NCBI GenBank assembly: GCA_903772945.1
Contig: CAICTM010001965.1
Coordinates: 1 to 20,208 of the forward strand
Direction: 5' to 3'
Origin: Seminavis robusta
Taxonomy: Eukaryota > Bacillariophyta > Bacillariophyceae > Naviculales > Naviculaceae
DNA length: 20,208 nucleotides
Part shown: piece after piece, positions 8,361 to 15,732 of the stretch
How positions within the stretch are numbered: position 1 is the stretch's first letter
How the letters are laid out: the number at the start of each line of letters is the position of its first letter
Notes under the pieces: model-generated
Seen by the model: the letters and a program-made list of their open reading frames with translations, nothing else
Database searches by the model: none
Told to the model about the DNA's origin: nothing
Translations under genes and position numbers: made by a program

Positions 8361-10904
8361 TCAGTACAACGGAACAGCAACATGTTGTGGACCCAGGCCG
8401 GAGCCATTGATTTGTTCATTCAACATGTTTGGACCAGAACGTGGCAAAATAGATTGCAACGTCCGATTGTAGATTTCTCCGTAGTTGCCCACTGCAGCTA
8501 CAGAGTCTCGAAAGCACTGCTTGAGTTCCTCACCAAACAGCCGTGTGATGGGCATTTGTACAAAATCCATCTGACCAATGGACTTTTCCTCAGCATAGAT
8601 GATGGCCATTGTTACCCAATAAACAAATGCTACCCACTGACTATCATCATCTCTTGTCATCAAAGCATACTCACTCATAGTTCCAGCATTCACAAAGTAA
8701 GTTTGTCCAAAGCAAAAACCTGGAGCAGCTTCACTGCCTAACATAAGCTTGATTGAAACTCGACTTCCTGCAATAACATCCACGAAACTGTCAGCGAGCA
8801 GTGTATTGCCGTGTCCAAAATCAACTCTGTTGCTGTTTGCTTCCATGGCTGCCAGATCCACAAACTCTACTGATGACAAGGTTCCTGCAAATATTGCTGC
8901 TCCCAGAGCCCTGCAGAATTCAACATCCAACCCAGACCATTTGTCCTCTGCATCTGCAGGAACATTGGCAAACCCTTTGTGTGCACGCACTCCGCATCTT
9001 AGGTGACCCCTTTTGATAATAGTATCAAGGGTGCGATTGGGGATGGGCCCCGGTCCAACCACATCCAAGTTGCGAAAGGGTACTGAATAGAGTCGCCCGG
9101 AGGTATCTGATTGGGAGTAAAGGATATTGGGACCTCTTCTTGGGGCCACTGACTCCAAGTGTCTCTCATACAGCTCGGCATAGTTACCAAACTGATTGAC
9201 AATGGTCACCATGGAATAGGCCATGGGATTGTTTTGGTCCTCAACGTGGAACAGAGACCGCATATCTTCTGCGTTGGCTTGAGTAATGCTGTGTGCCTCT
9301 GCAATGAAAAATGTAAGTATGACCAAATTCACAACCCGTGCCCATTCAGGATCATCATCAATAGTGACCATACCCATGGCCTCCATTGAAAACAGGTTCT
9401 CCCCAACCTTGAATTCCCGATCATAGCCTGCTAGCCGGAAACGTTCCTCTGCTGCTCCGGCAGGTTGAGTTGCCAGGACATTACAGTCTCCCCTTATAAA
9501 CTTGTGGGTCAAGTCAATTGGAAGATCACATGGCACTACAACTGCCCCTGGCAAGACTTCCTGCAGTGTATCTTCATTGACAGTGTTCACAGTGACACAA
9601 AGACGAAGTGGCCGACATTCCTCTGAAAAACTGTCCAGCCTATCGGCACAATCCACAAGGGAAGGCTCCCCCACAAAGCCAAAGCCACTGTAAAAGAAGG
9701 GCGCCGAGAAAGTCAACCCTCTCCCAAAGGCGGGGTCGTGCACATCTGGTTTCATTCTCTTGAGGACATATTGCCCCACGACATCCACGGTTCTTTCATA
9801 TAGCTTTTGACCCCGCTCGAATATTGTGATATCGATCAGTTCCACCTGATTTGGATTTCCAAAGACGACAATGGCGATTGCGCGGCATTGGTCAACACTG
9901 ATGCCTTCCAGTTTCCCAGTTCGTGCGGTACTGGCAAAGCCGACAAATCCATCGGAAACCCCACATTTGACATAACCCCGCTCTCGAACAATTTCGAGGG
10001 TTGACTTGGTCGTAGCGTTGTTGACAAGTGATGATTCACTGGTACCCGCTCCCGTAGAAGTTGAGTTTGTAGAGGCCCGAGGTAATGCTATTCCCGCCAC
10101 TACCGCCACAACTGCCAGCAGCACGAGAGCAAGAATCAAGTATAGGCACAATCTCTTTCGTTTCCCTACTCGTAGATGATTGGCGTCATCAGATTGGATT
10201 CCACCCTCCTGATCATTGCTATCCGAAACTGGAATGACCACGGCATCAGCTAGTACGACCTCGTTCATAATGGATTGTCGAATTTCTGCTTCGATTTCTC
10301 GTCGGGTAATGTCGGGATCTTGGACGCGAACAGCTGTAGTTACCACAGGGGTTGCCACGTCCTCTCCAGCGGTCGTATTACTTGGATGACTGCTACAGCT
10401 GCTGCTGCTTTCGGAGGATTCTCCTGGAAGAGAGGAAGTGGTGGAATGCGTATAGTTGGGTCCAAAAACGCGAACGGCTCCTGGGGCAAACTCGGGATTG
10501 TCCCAATCCAACCCAATGACAGGCTGAATGGGTATGGATCGTTGTAGATATGGCTGTGGAGGTGGAGGGATGCTGCCACCACTCATGTTGGATGCAGTGG
10601 ACACCTCGCGTCTCGCAACTGTTGGCACGTTGGCCACGGGAGTAGCTCTGGCTTCTTCATTTTGCTCCCAATCAGCGAACCCTTTGCTGCCACTGGGATT
10701 TTTGCCAGTCTTTGTTTCTGCATCATTCATCCCAAGATTGTGGCTGCTGTCAGCCAATTTTGTATGATTGGCGATCTGACAGGACGTGGTTTCGTCCTTC
10801 GCTTTCTCGTTTTGCGGCTCCTTGCTTCCAGCGTGAACTCCAGATGGATTCAAGACCTTCAGAAAGGTCTTCTCCTCATCATCACTGCTCCCGTAATCGC
10901 TCAT
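8361..10904 (-). CDS. Single-pass membrane protein with two AapJ-like periplasmic solute-binding (SBP type 3) domains, 847 aa
   Basis: The start is ATG at 10904 (MSDYGSSDDEEK); the open frame continues 12 codons upstream only to a GTG. The stop is TGA at 8361. Residues 1-250 are polar, acidic and Ser/Pro-rich with no signal peptide. The basic KRKR is followed by a membrane span at about 251-276 (LCLYLILALVLLAVVAVVAG). Outside it are two repeats like bacterial amino-acid-binding proteins of the AapJ type. The first, about 302-594, has EIVRERGYVKCGVSDGFVGF, GISVDQCRAIAIVVFG and the closing GNYAELYERHL...RRGPN. The second, about 624-831, has IIKRGHLRCGVRAHKGF, WSGLDVEFCRALGAAIF and GNYGEIYNRTL...RSGPN. 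In bacteria AapJ feeds L-amino acids to an ABC permease; no permease is nearby, so here the domains probably sense or capture solutes at the cell surface as a type II membrane protein. The second repeat is shorter (about 205 against 290 residues). No intron is needed. Confidence 0.85.
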   Translation of the reverse strand: MSDYGSSDDEEKTFLKVLNPSGVHAGSKEPQNEKAKDETTSCQIANHTKLADSSHNLGMNDAETKTGKNPSGSKGFADWEQNEEARATPVANVPTVARREVSTASNMSGGSIPPPPQPYLQRSIPIQPVIGLDWDNPEFAPGAVRVFGPNYTHSTTSSLPGESSESSSSCSSHPSNTTAGEDVATPVVTTAVRVQDPDITRREIEAEIRQSIMNEVVLADAVVIPVSDSNDQEGGIQSDDANHLRVGKRKRLCLYLILALVLLAVVAVVAGIALPRASTNSTSTGAGTSESSLVNNATTKSTLEIVRERGYVKCGVSDGFVGFASTARTGKLEGISVDQCRAIAIVVFGNPNQVELIDITIFERGQKLYERTVDVVGQYVLKRMKPDVHDPAFGRGLTFSAPFFYSGFGFVGEPSLVDCADRLDSFSEECRPLRLCVTVNTVNEDTLQEVLPGAVVVPCDLPIDLTHKFIRGDCNVLATQPAGAAEERFRLAGYDREFKVGENLFSMEAMGMVTIDDDPEWARVVNLVILTFFIAEAHSITQANAEDMRSLFHVEDQNNPMAYSMVTIVNQFGNYAELYERHLESVAPRRGPNILYSQSDTSGRLYSVPFRNLDVVGPGPIPNRTLDTIIKRGHLRCGVRAHKGFANVPADAEDKWSGLDVEFCRALGAAIFAGTLSSVEFVDLAAMEANSNRVDFGHGNTLLADSFVDVIAGSRVSIKLMLGSEAAPGFCFGQTYFVNAGTMSEYALMTRDDDSQWVAFVYWVTMAIIYAEEKSIGQMDFVQMPITRLFGEELKQCFRDSVAAVGNYGEIYNRTLQSILPRSGPNMLNEQINGSGLGPQHVAVPLY

Positions 10905-11164
10905 CTTTTTCCTTCTTGCCTTTCCTGATGATACCAGCACTATAACTATACTAGCTAGCTAGCCTATTTAAACCGCTGCTTGATGGTGATGATGCTGATC
11001 GATGTTATTACCGGCATGCATACTAGCTATTAATAGTACCGGTACCTTGTGGATGTACCGGTATGACGTGGCGGTCAGCTGTTTAAAAAAGCCTTTCTTC
11101 CACCAGTCATGAGTTCCGTTGGACTCGTGGTCAACGCAACGTCTCAACAGATGTCACGATGTGA
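10905..11164. promoter_or_regulatory. Short divergent intergenic region, probable bidirectional promoter
   Basis: About 200-400 bases, depending on the true start of the plus-strand gene, separate the minus-strand receptor gene from the GH72-like gene. The stretch holds CTAGCTAGCTAG (about 10951-10962), TACCGGTACC (about 11036-11045), a second GTACCGGTA (11056-11064) and TATTTAAA (10964-10971) on the receptor side. TATTTAAA resembles a TATA element read toward the minus-strand gene. No factor-binding site can be named with confidence. Confidence 0.4.
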
Positions 11165-12883
11165 TGCAAGGATTTCGGACAGTGTCTGCCAGTGTCGTGC
11201 AAGGCAACAATCATCACCTGCACTCATTATTGTCAGGAAGGCCACATTATTACCCTGGTCTGGTCAGCCTCGCTATTGCTCATACTTTTGTGTTGTTGGT
11301 TGTCAGCCATTTTTATGCATACCAGTACATTCATAGAACAAACCATGTCACTGGATGCCGAGGATGTGATTCGGGTGGAAGGTCGTTATTTGGTCCGAGG
11401 AGACAACAAGGATCGCTTTTTTGTGCGAGGAATTGCCTTTCCCGATGCTCCTCCCACACGGCTCATCACGGAAGAAAATGGGCAGCACATTCAATACAAT
11501 GCCACGGGATGGATTTCCATCTTGCAGCAGCTCCGCGATTCGTCTGACGAACTCAACACTATTCGATTGTATCAACTCGACGATCCTTCCCTGGTCGATT
11601 ATTCCGAATTCTTCCACGCCGCCGCCGATTTGGGCTTTTACATTCTGGTGCCACTGACGGCCACCTTTGGCAATGCCATTTTGAATCGCGCCCTACCGGC
11701 ACCGCACTGTTACACGAAAGCGCTGTGGGGGTACGGGACGAGGATGCTACATTTCGCACTCGATCATCCCAATGTGATTGCCGGTATCATTGGCAACGAA
11801 GTCATGAATTCAATCGAATCCTGGCGTGCCGCACCGTGTATCAAAGCGTATGCCCGCGATCTCAAACAGTACATGAAATCCCAATTATTGACTGATCACA
11901 AATACAAACAACGTGGTGCTCTCATTCCACTCATGTACGCTGCACAAGATTCCGGCATTGGAGCTGCCTTGTCCAATGTGGATACCATTCGACTGACGGT
12001 CGATTATTTGTCGTGCCGTCATCATAATAATGCAAAAGACGATGCCAGTGTCGACATTTTGGGTGTCAATTTGGAGTCGTGGTGCAGTTCCTACAATACC
12101 TTTGAAACCAACATGGATGGGACACCCGGCATCATGTTTCAAATGTGGCAGGGATTGCACACCAGCGTCCATGCTCCCTTGGTCTTTTCCGAATTGGGAT
12201 GCAGTCACAGTCGTTTCAATCGGGATAGTCCCGAATTCCCAGGAGGAGGAACCAGAGATTGGACCGAAGTGCCCGTCGTGTTGCAGGAAATGGCCGATAC
12301 CTGGTCGGGTTTTTGTTCCTTTGCGTACTGGGGTAACTCGCTCTTCAACATGATGAGTGGAGGACCGTGGAATGGACGAGATGTGCTAATACCAACTCGA
12401 GACTTTGAAAATTTTCAACAGCAATGTGCCATTGGGACGCAACAAAAAGAGCAACAATCAGCCTTGGTGGGCTCTGTGGTTCCGGGCAGTCTCCACGACT
12501 TGCCGATGCAAAATGGAGGCATTATGGAAAGCTATTACCAGAGCCTCGCCCAGAATCCCCACACGCAACCAACGTGTGCCCAAGTCGAAGAGGCACTTGC
12601 CAAAACGTGCAAACTGGAACTATACGATTTCGAAAAGATGCCGTCCTACTATTCCATGGCAAGTAATACGGTTCTTTCCACCAAAAAGGAATCTATGCTG
12701 TGCAATTCGTTTCAGCCTCTGATCACAACCTCCTTCACCATGCAGTCGGGATGGTGGTTTCTGGTGGTGATGATTCTAGCAGTGTCATGTGCAGCCGTCG
12801 CTGGATTCTGGTGGTCCAGGCAGCGCCAGCGTGGAACTTATGAGCGTATTCCCGACCCTGAACCAACCACAAGTCAGTTCTGA
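11165..12883 (+). CDS. GH72-like (Gas/Gel/Phr-type) beta-1,3-glucanosyltransferase domain protein, 5' end unresolved
   Basis: GH72 enzymes cut and rejoin beta-1,3-glucan chains at the cell surface of fungi. The family pattern is clear: RFFVRGIAFPDAP, LNTIRLYQLD, GFYILVPL, VIAGIIGNEVMNS, KAYARDLKQYM, DILGVNLESWC, PLVFSELGCS and FCSFAYWGNSLF. The acid/base Glu of GNEV (codon 11798-11800) and the nucleophile Glu of FSELGC (12191-12193) are both present. After a Cys-containing region (TCAQVEEALAKTCKLELYDF) a membrane span (GWWFLVVMILAVSCAAVAGF) and a short basic tail replace the GPI signal of fungal members. A hydrophobic segment (ITLVWSASLLLILLCCWLSA) near the front suggests a signal peptide or anchor, but the first in-frame ATG (11315) lies after it. 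In-frame GTG 11192 is not a credible start. One solution is ATG 11109 plus a phase-0 intron to 11236; this is a guess. Stop is TGA at 12883. Confidence 0.8.
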   Translation, partial: CKDFGQCLPVSCKATIITCTHYCQEGHIITLVWSASLLLILLCCWLSAIFMHTSTFIEQTMSLDAEDVIRVEGRYLVRGDNKDRFFVRGIAFPDAPPTRLITEENGQHIQYNATGWISILQQLRDSSDELNTIRLYQLDDPSLVDYSEFFHAAADLGFYILVPLTATFGNAILNRALPAPHCYTKALWGYGTRMLHFALDHPNVIAGIIGNEVMNSIESWRAAPCIKAYARDLKQYMKSQLLTDHKYKQRGALIPLMYAAQDSGIGAALSNVDTIRLTVDYLSCRHHNNAKDDASVDILGVNLESWCSSYNTFETNMDGTPGIMFQMWQGLHTSVHAPLVFSELGCSHSRFNRDSPEFPGGGTRDWTEVPVVLQEMADTWSGFCSFAYWGNSLFNMMSGGPWNGRDVLIPTRDFENFQQQCAIGTQQKEQQSALVGSVVPGSLHDLPMQNGGIMESYYQSLAQNPHTQPTCAQVEEALAKTCKLELYDFEKMPSYYSMASNTVLSTKKESMLCNSFQPLITTSFTMQSGWWFLVVMILAVSCAAVAGFWWSRQRQRGTYERIPDPEPTTSQF

Positions 12884-13306
12884 AATGATGTATTTGATGG
12901 CATTGTCTGGTTCTTGCTTTCCCTGAGAGAATGTTTGTCAGGAGCATACACATATCTGGTAGCTTTTTTTAGCTAGCCGTTAGTGAAGATTGTTTCCATT
13001 GTATCCTTGGACCTGGTTTCAGTATATGCTGTTCATCTTCGGAGTGTGCCAACTTTGCATTGGTGAGCAATTATTGAGTCCACATGGAATGCTGAAGAAT
13101 GGAAGTTTGGTCGTATTGGGCTATCTTGCTAGCTCAGGCAGACTGTAGGAAATGTTTGGGCAAAGGACGCCACCTACTATTTCAGAAACCAGGTTGTGCT
13201 AATGTATGCAAATGAATCGTCTAAAGCACGATGGCGCAAAAATCGTTCTAACCTGGGAATAAATAGGGTTTCTTTGGTCTTCTATTTTTACTGTCAATCC
13301 TACTGG
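12884..13306. other. Convergent intergenic region
   Basis: It holds the 3' flanks of the GH72-like gene (plus) and the ISD11 gene (minus). No open frame with gene-like content was found. Confidence 0.45.
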
Positions 13307-13634
13307 CTAGGCAGATTCCATCACACTGCGCCCACTGGGATAAAGGTCTCCGAGAATCACTTGCCGCTTTAGAATTTTCAGTTGCTCTTGACCATATTTC
13401 ATTGCTGCTGCCGCTTCCTCCCTTTCCAAAAGACAACGCGAAGAAAGTAAGAGTGAGAAAGATGTCGAACGCGAAAGATCTCGAAGATCCAAATACGTAC
13501 CCTTGCAACTCGCGGCTCTTTTGAAAGCCAACTTTGACTCTTCGTACAGCGTAGGATCGAAAGTTGTAGTCATTGAGGTGCTTGGCCTCGCGAGCGAGGG
13601 AGCGGAAGAGAGATATTGCGGCGCTGTTGGTCAT
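13307..13634 (-). CDS. LYRM4 (ISD11): ISD11/LYRM4, iron-sulfur cluster assembly LYR protein (two exons, 82 aa)
   Basis: ISD11 binds and stabilises the mitochondrial cysteine desulfurase Nfs1 (together with acyl carrier protein) in iron-sulfur cluster assembly. Exon 1 is 13634-13501, starting with ATG and encoding SLFRSLAREAKHLNDYNFRS; this contains the LYR-type motif in LFR form followed by the family's NY.FR.YA.RR pattern. Exon 2 is 13421-13307, encoding MKYGQEQLKILKRQVILGDL and ending VMESA-TAG; it matches the C-terminal LE.IKRQV.IG.LY signature. A 79-nt intron (13500-13422) joins them: donor GTACGT, acceptor GGAAAG, a T/C-rich tract before it, split codon GG|G in phase 2. The spliced length of 82 aa is close to the roughly 90 aa usual for the family. 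Reading straight through the intron in either frame loses one half of the motif set, which is what reveals the splice. Confidence 0.9.
13422..13500 (-). other. 79-nt spliceosomal intron in ISD11
   Basis: On the minus strand it begins GTACGTATTTGG and ends GTCTTTTGGAAAG. It is preceded by CAAGG and followed by GGAGGAAGC. Removing it keeps the frame and joins the two halves of the ISD11 consensus. Confidence 0.85.
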
Positions 13635-14188
13635 GGTCGTTGCTGATGAGAGAGTGTTGTGTGGTTGTGTGGTTTGTTGTTTGCATCGATCTGGTCACGG
13701 ATAGAAATTCGTGATTGAAGTTCGAAGCGTCATCATGACGCTTGAAACAAAAGCCTTTACCCTAAACTTGACTGACTGACTCAGCATCAGATCAGTCTTA
13801 TCTTTTTTGGTGGGTCCTTGGTTCCAAAAGGAGTGAGAATGAGACGTACATGTACTGTAGCAAAAAAACTGCAACAGCTGCAAGAAGACAAAATGAGCGT
13901 CCAAGGTTGAAGGTTGCGCTCCATACAAACTTGTCATTATTGTTGTATGTAGGACAGACGAATTCACTTCTTTGCTGATCTTGATTCGGAACCAACCCGC
14001 GATGTGTCATTCGTTGAAACAGTTTGATGGATGCATTGGAGCCATCATCATCCATCATCATCATCGTCAATCGGTACACGGAACGACCACTGTCAGTTGC
14101 AGCGAAGCAAACAGTCACTCCATCAACTCCACATTCTTTATCTCCTTTCAACTGGTCAAGTTCACATAGAAATTTCGTCTGAGCAACC
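13635..14188. other. Divergent intergenic region between ISD11 and the small presequence protein
   Basis: About 550 bases with no supported gene. A long minus-strand frame (13798-14364) overlaps the start of the plus-strand gene and looks like a shadow. Simple sequence such as TGACTGACTGACTC (near 13770) and CATCATCATCCATCATCATC (14042-14061) is present. It should hold both promoters. Confidence 0.4.
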
Positions 14189-14590
14189 ATGAGACAACCG
14201 CTACGAAGGAATCTGCTATGGATCATGGCCATCATGGCCCTGTTGATCCAGGGCGTTGTTGGATTCACTCCATTGCATCGTCCAGATTGTGCGACTGCCT
14301 CCACCACGGAACTATCCATGGCATTGGCCCTGCCAACACCAGGGAGCAAGAAGAGGAAGAGCAAATGGTACGAAGAAACCTGCGGATTGGCTCGGCGAAA
14401 AGTGTACCAGGATGATTACTTTCTAGACTACGATGTTACGGCGGCTCCCTTTCGCGGTATTCCAAGCGCCCCTCTGATCCTTCCACCTTCCAGAGAACGA
14501 AAGCGAGACAAGTTGCGTCGTGCTGCCAAATGGACCTGGCAAGCAGTGAGACGAAAAAGCAATACTGATTCCATCGAGTGGCATTCATGA
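14189..14590 (+). CDS. Small protein with signal peptide and possible plastid presequence, 133 aa
   Basis: I do not recognise a domain. The ATG at 14189 follows CAACC, a good eukaryotic context. The N-terminus is basic (RQPLRRN) with a hydrophobic core (LLWIMAIMALLIQGVVG). It then reads VVG-FTPLHRP: a Phe straight after the predicted signal-peptide cut, then a Ser/Thr-rich, acid-poor segment (CATASTTELSMALALPTPGS). That resembles the bipartite ER-then-plastid targeting sequence of diatoms, whose cleavage motif is ASAF-like with Phe at +1. The mature part is basic with KWYEETCGLARRKVYQDDYF and a KR-rich tail ending EWHS. Plastid import is an inference from the presequence only; ordinary secretion is the alternative. 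No intron is needed; stop is TGA. Confidence 0.6.
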   Translation: MRQPLRRNLLWIMAIMALLIQGVVGFTPLHRPDCATASTTELSMALALPTPGSKKRKSKWYEETCGLARRKVYQDDYFLDYDVTAAPFRGIPSAPLILPPSRERKRDKLRRAAKWTWQAVRRKSNTDSIEWHS

Positions 14591-14942
14591 GCAACGATTA
14601 TGGAGCGAGACATGCTTTGACTGCCAGTGAGCCAGGCACATGCATATCTTCTCTATACGTAATGTACATACGAAACGCTCCAGTACCGGTAGGGAAGCAT
14701 GCTGCACAATTGAAAGCACCAAATCTTCGCGTTCCTTGCATAACATTAGCTGTAAATAAACTATAACGACAACGCCAACAAAAACAGTCCGCAGTACGAA
14801 CCAGTCTTGGGTTGTATACTATGCATGTCGTCGTTCCAGTACCGATATTCGCCACTTAGTTTTGGGTAGTAGAGCTCTCGTTGAGTCGTCGGACTTTTTT
14901 TGGGTTGAAGTCTAGCTAGTACGCTACAAGTTGTCTGCCCGA
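14591..14942. other. Intergenic region between the presequence-protein gene and the transposon
   Basis: No gene is supported; open frames on both strands overlap and carry no motif. CAGTACCGGTAGG (14680-14692) and GTCTAGCTAGTACG (about 14910-14923) are further copies of the intergenic palindrome families. Confidence 0.45.
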
Positions 14943-14964
14943 GGAGAGACCCTGAAACGCACGC
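14943..14964 (+). repeat. Left terminal inverted repeat of the MULE
   Basis: It reads GGAGAGA followed by CCCTGAAACGCACGC. The last 15 bases match the right terminus exactly in inverted orientation. Confidence 0.75.
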
Positions 14965-15072
14965 TATACTCGTATCACTCGTATCACTCGTATAACTTGT
15001 ATCGCTCGTATAACAGGTCTAACACATCTTACGTGTAGAATACGTATAACATGTATAACACGTATAACACGC
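14965..15072. repeat. Left subterminal array of about 10-bp repeats
   Basis: Degenerate units such as CGTATCACT, CGTATAACTT and CGTATAACAC repeat about every 10 bases directly inside the left terminal repeat. It fits a subterminal transposase-binding array or a decayed minisatellite. Confidence 0.7.
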
Positions 15073-15509
15073 ACGCCAGCCAGCCACCGTGACCGTTCGA
15101 GTTTCGCAAAATGACTTGACTATCTCCACCACAAAGAACCACCATCCACCATGACAACAACCTCTCTTCTCTTGTTTGTTTGAAGGATACGAAGGTTTCT
15201 CTTGTTATTTGAAGATAGCACCATCATTGTGGGTAAGTAGGCAATGTGGTATGGCTTTGTTGAAGCCAAGAAGACTGTTCCTGTGGAAAGATAGAATGAT
15301 TTCTCTTCATTCAACTCATTCTCCATTTTTCTGCCTCCACTCTCTTCCTCAGGCCCTGTACAGCCTTCAGGACCATTCTCTTTGCATTCATATACTTCTG
15401 AAGGCTCACTGACAAAGCCTGTGGAAGATCTGGCCTTGAATTCTACCATTGTCAACCACTTTCTGTAGGGACCAGTACTGAACCCATGTAAGTACCTCAG
15501 TCAGCGCGC
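15073..15509. other. Interior of the MULE between the two left repeat arrays
   Basis: No protein is recognised. A good splice-donor word GTAAGT lies at 15488-15493, and pyrimidine-rich acceptors ending TTTAG lie at 15710-15714 and 15723-15727, just before the ATG of the plus-strand ORF. A spliced 5' leader for that ORF is therefore possible, with the inner array inside the intron (227 or 240 nt). Confidence 0.4.
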
Positions 15510-15682
15510 AACACGTGTTATGCATGTTACGCGTGTAACACGTGTTATGCATGTAACACGTGTTATGCATGTAACGTGTATTATATGTATCCCCCGTGTT
15601 ATACGTGTAACATGTGTAACATGTATTATATATATCACCCGTGTTATACGTATCACCTGTATTATACGTATTACCCGTGTTC
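15510..15682. repeat. Inner array of 10/20-bp palindromic repeats in the MULE
   Basis: Units like ACACGTGTTATGCATGTA repeat nearly perfectly around 15511-15575 and then decay into GTGTTATACGTATCACCTGT-like variants to 15682, with a basic period of about 10 bp. Most units contain the palindromes CACGTG, TGCATG or TACGTA. The repetitive Val-Thr-Arg-Val/His translations on both strands are artefacts of the array. Confidence 0.75.
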
Positions 15683-15732
15683 GTTGTCTCACCTATTTTT
15701 GTTTTCTTGTTTAGTATTTTCGTTTAGGCATC

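Noticed and set aside
10905..10940. A 12-residue longer solute-binding receptor starting at 10940
   Set aside because: The first codon would be GTG; ATG at 10904 gives a sensible start in the same frame.
13798..14364. A 188-residue minus-strand protein between ISD11 and the presequence-protein gene
   Set aside because: It overlaps the better-supported plus-strand gene, has no domain, and its hydrophobic stretches arise from simple-sequence DNA.
15501..15714. Repetitive Val-Thr-Arg-Val / Ile-His proteins on both strands
   Set aside because: They are translations of the 10-bp palindromic array, not genes.
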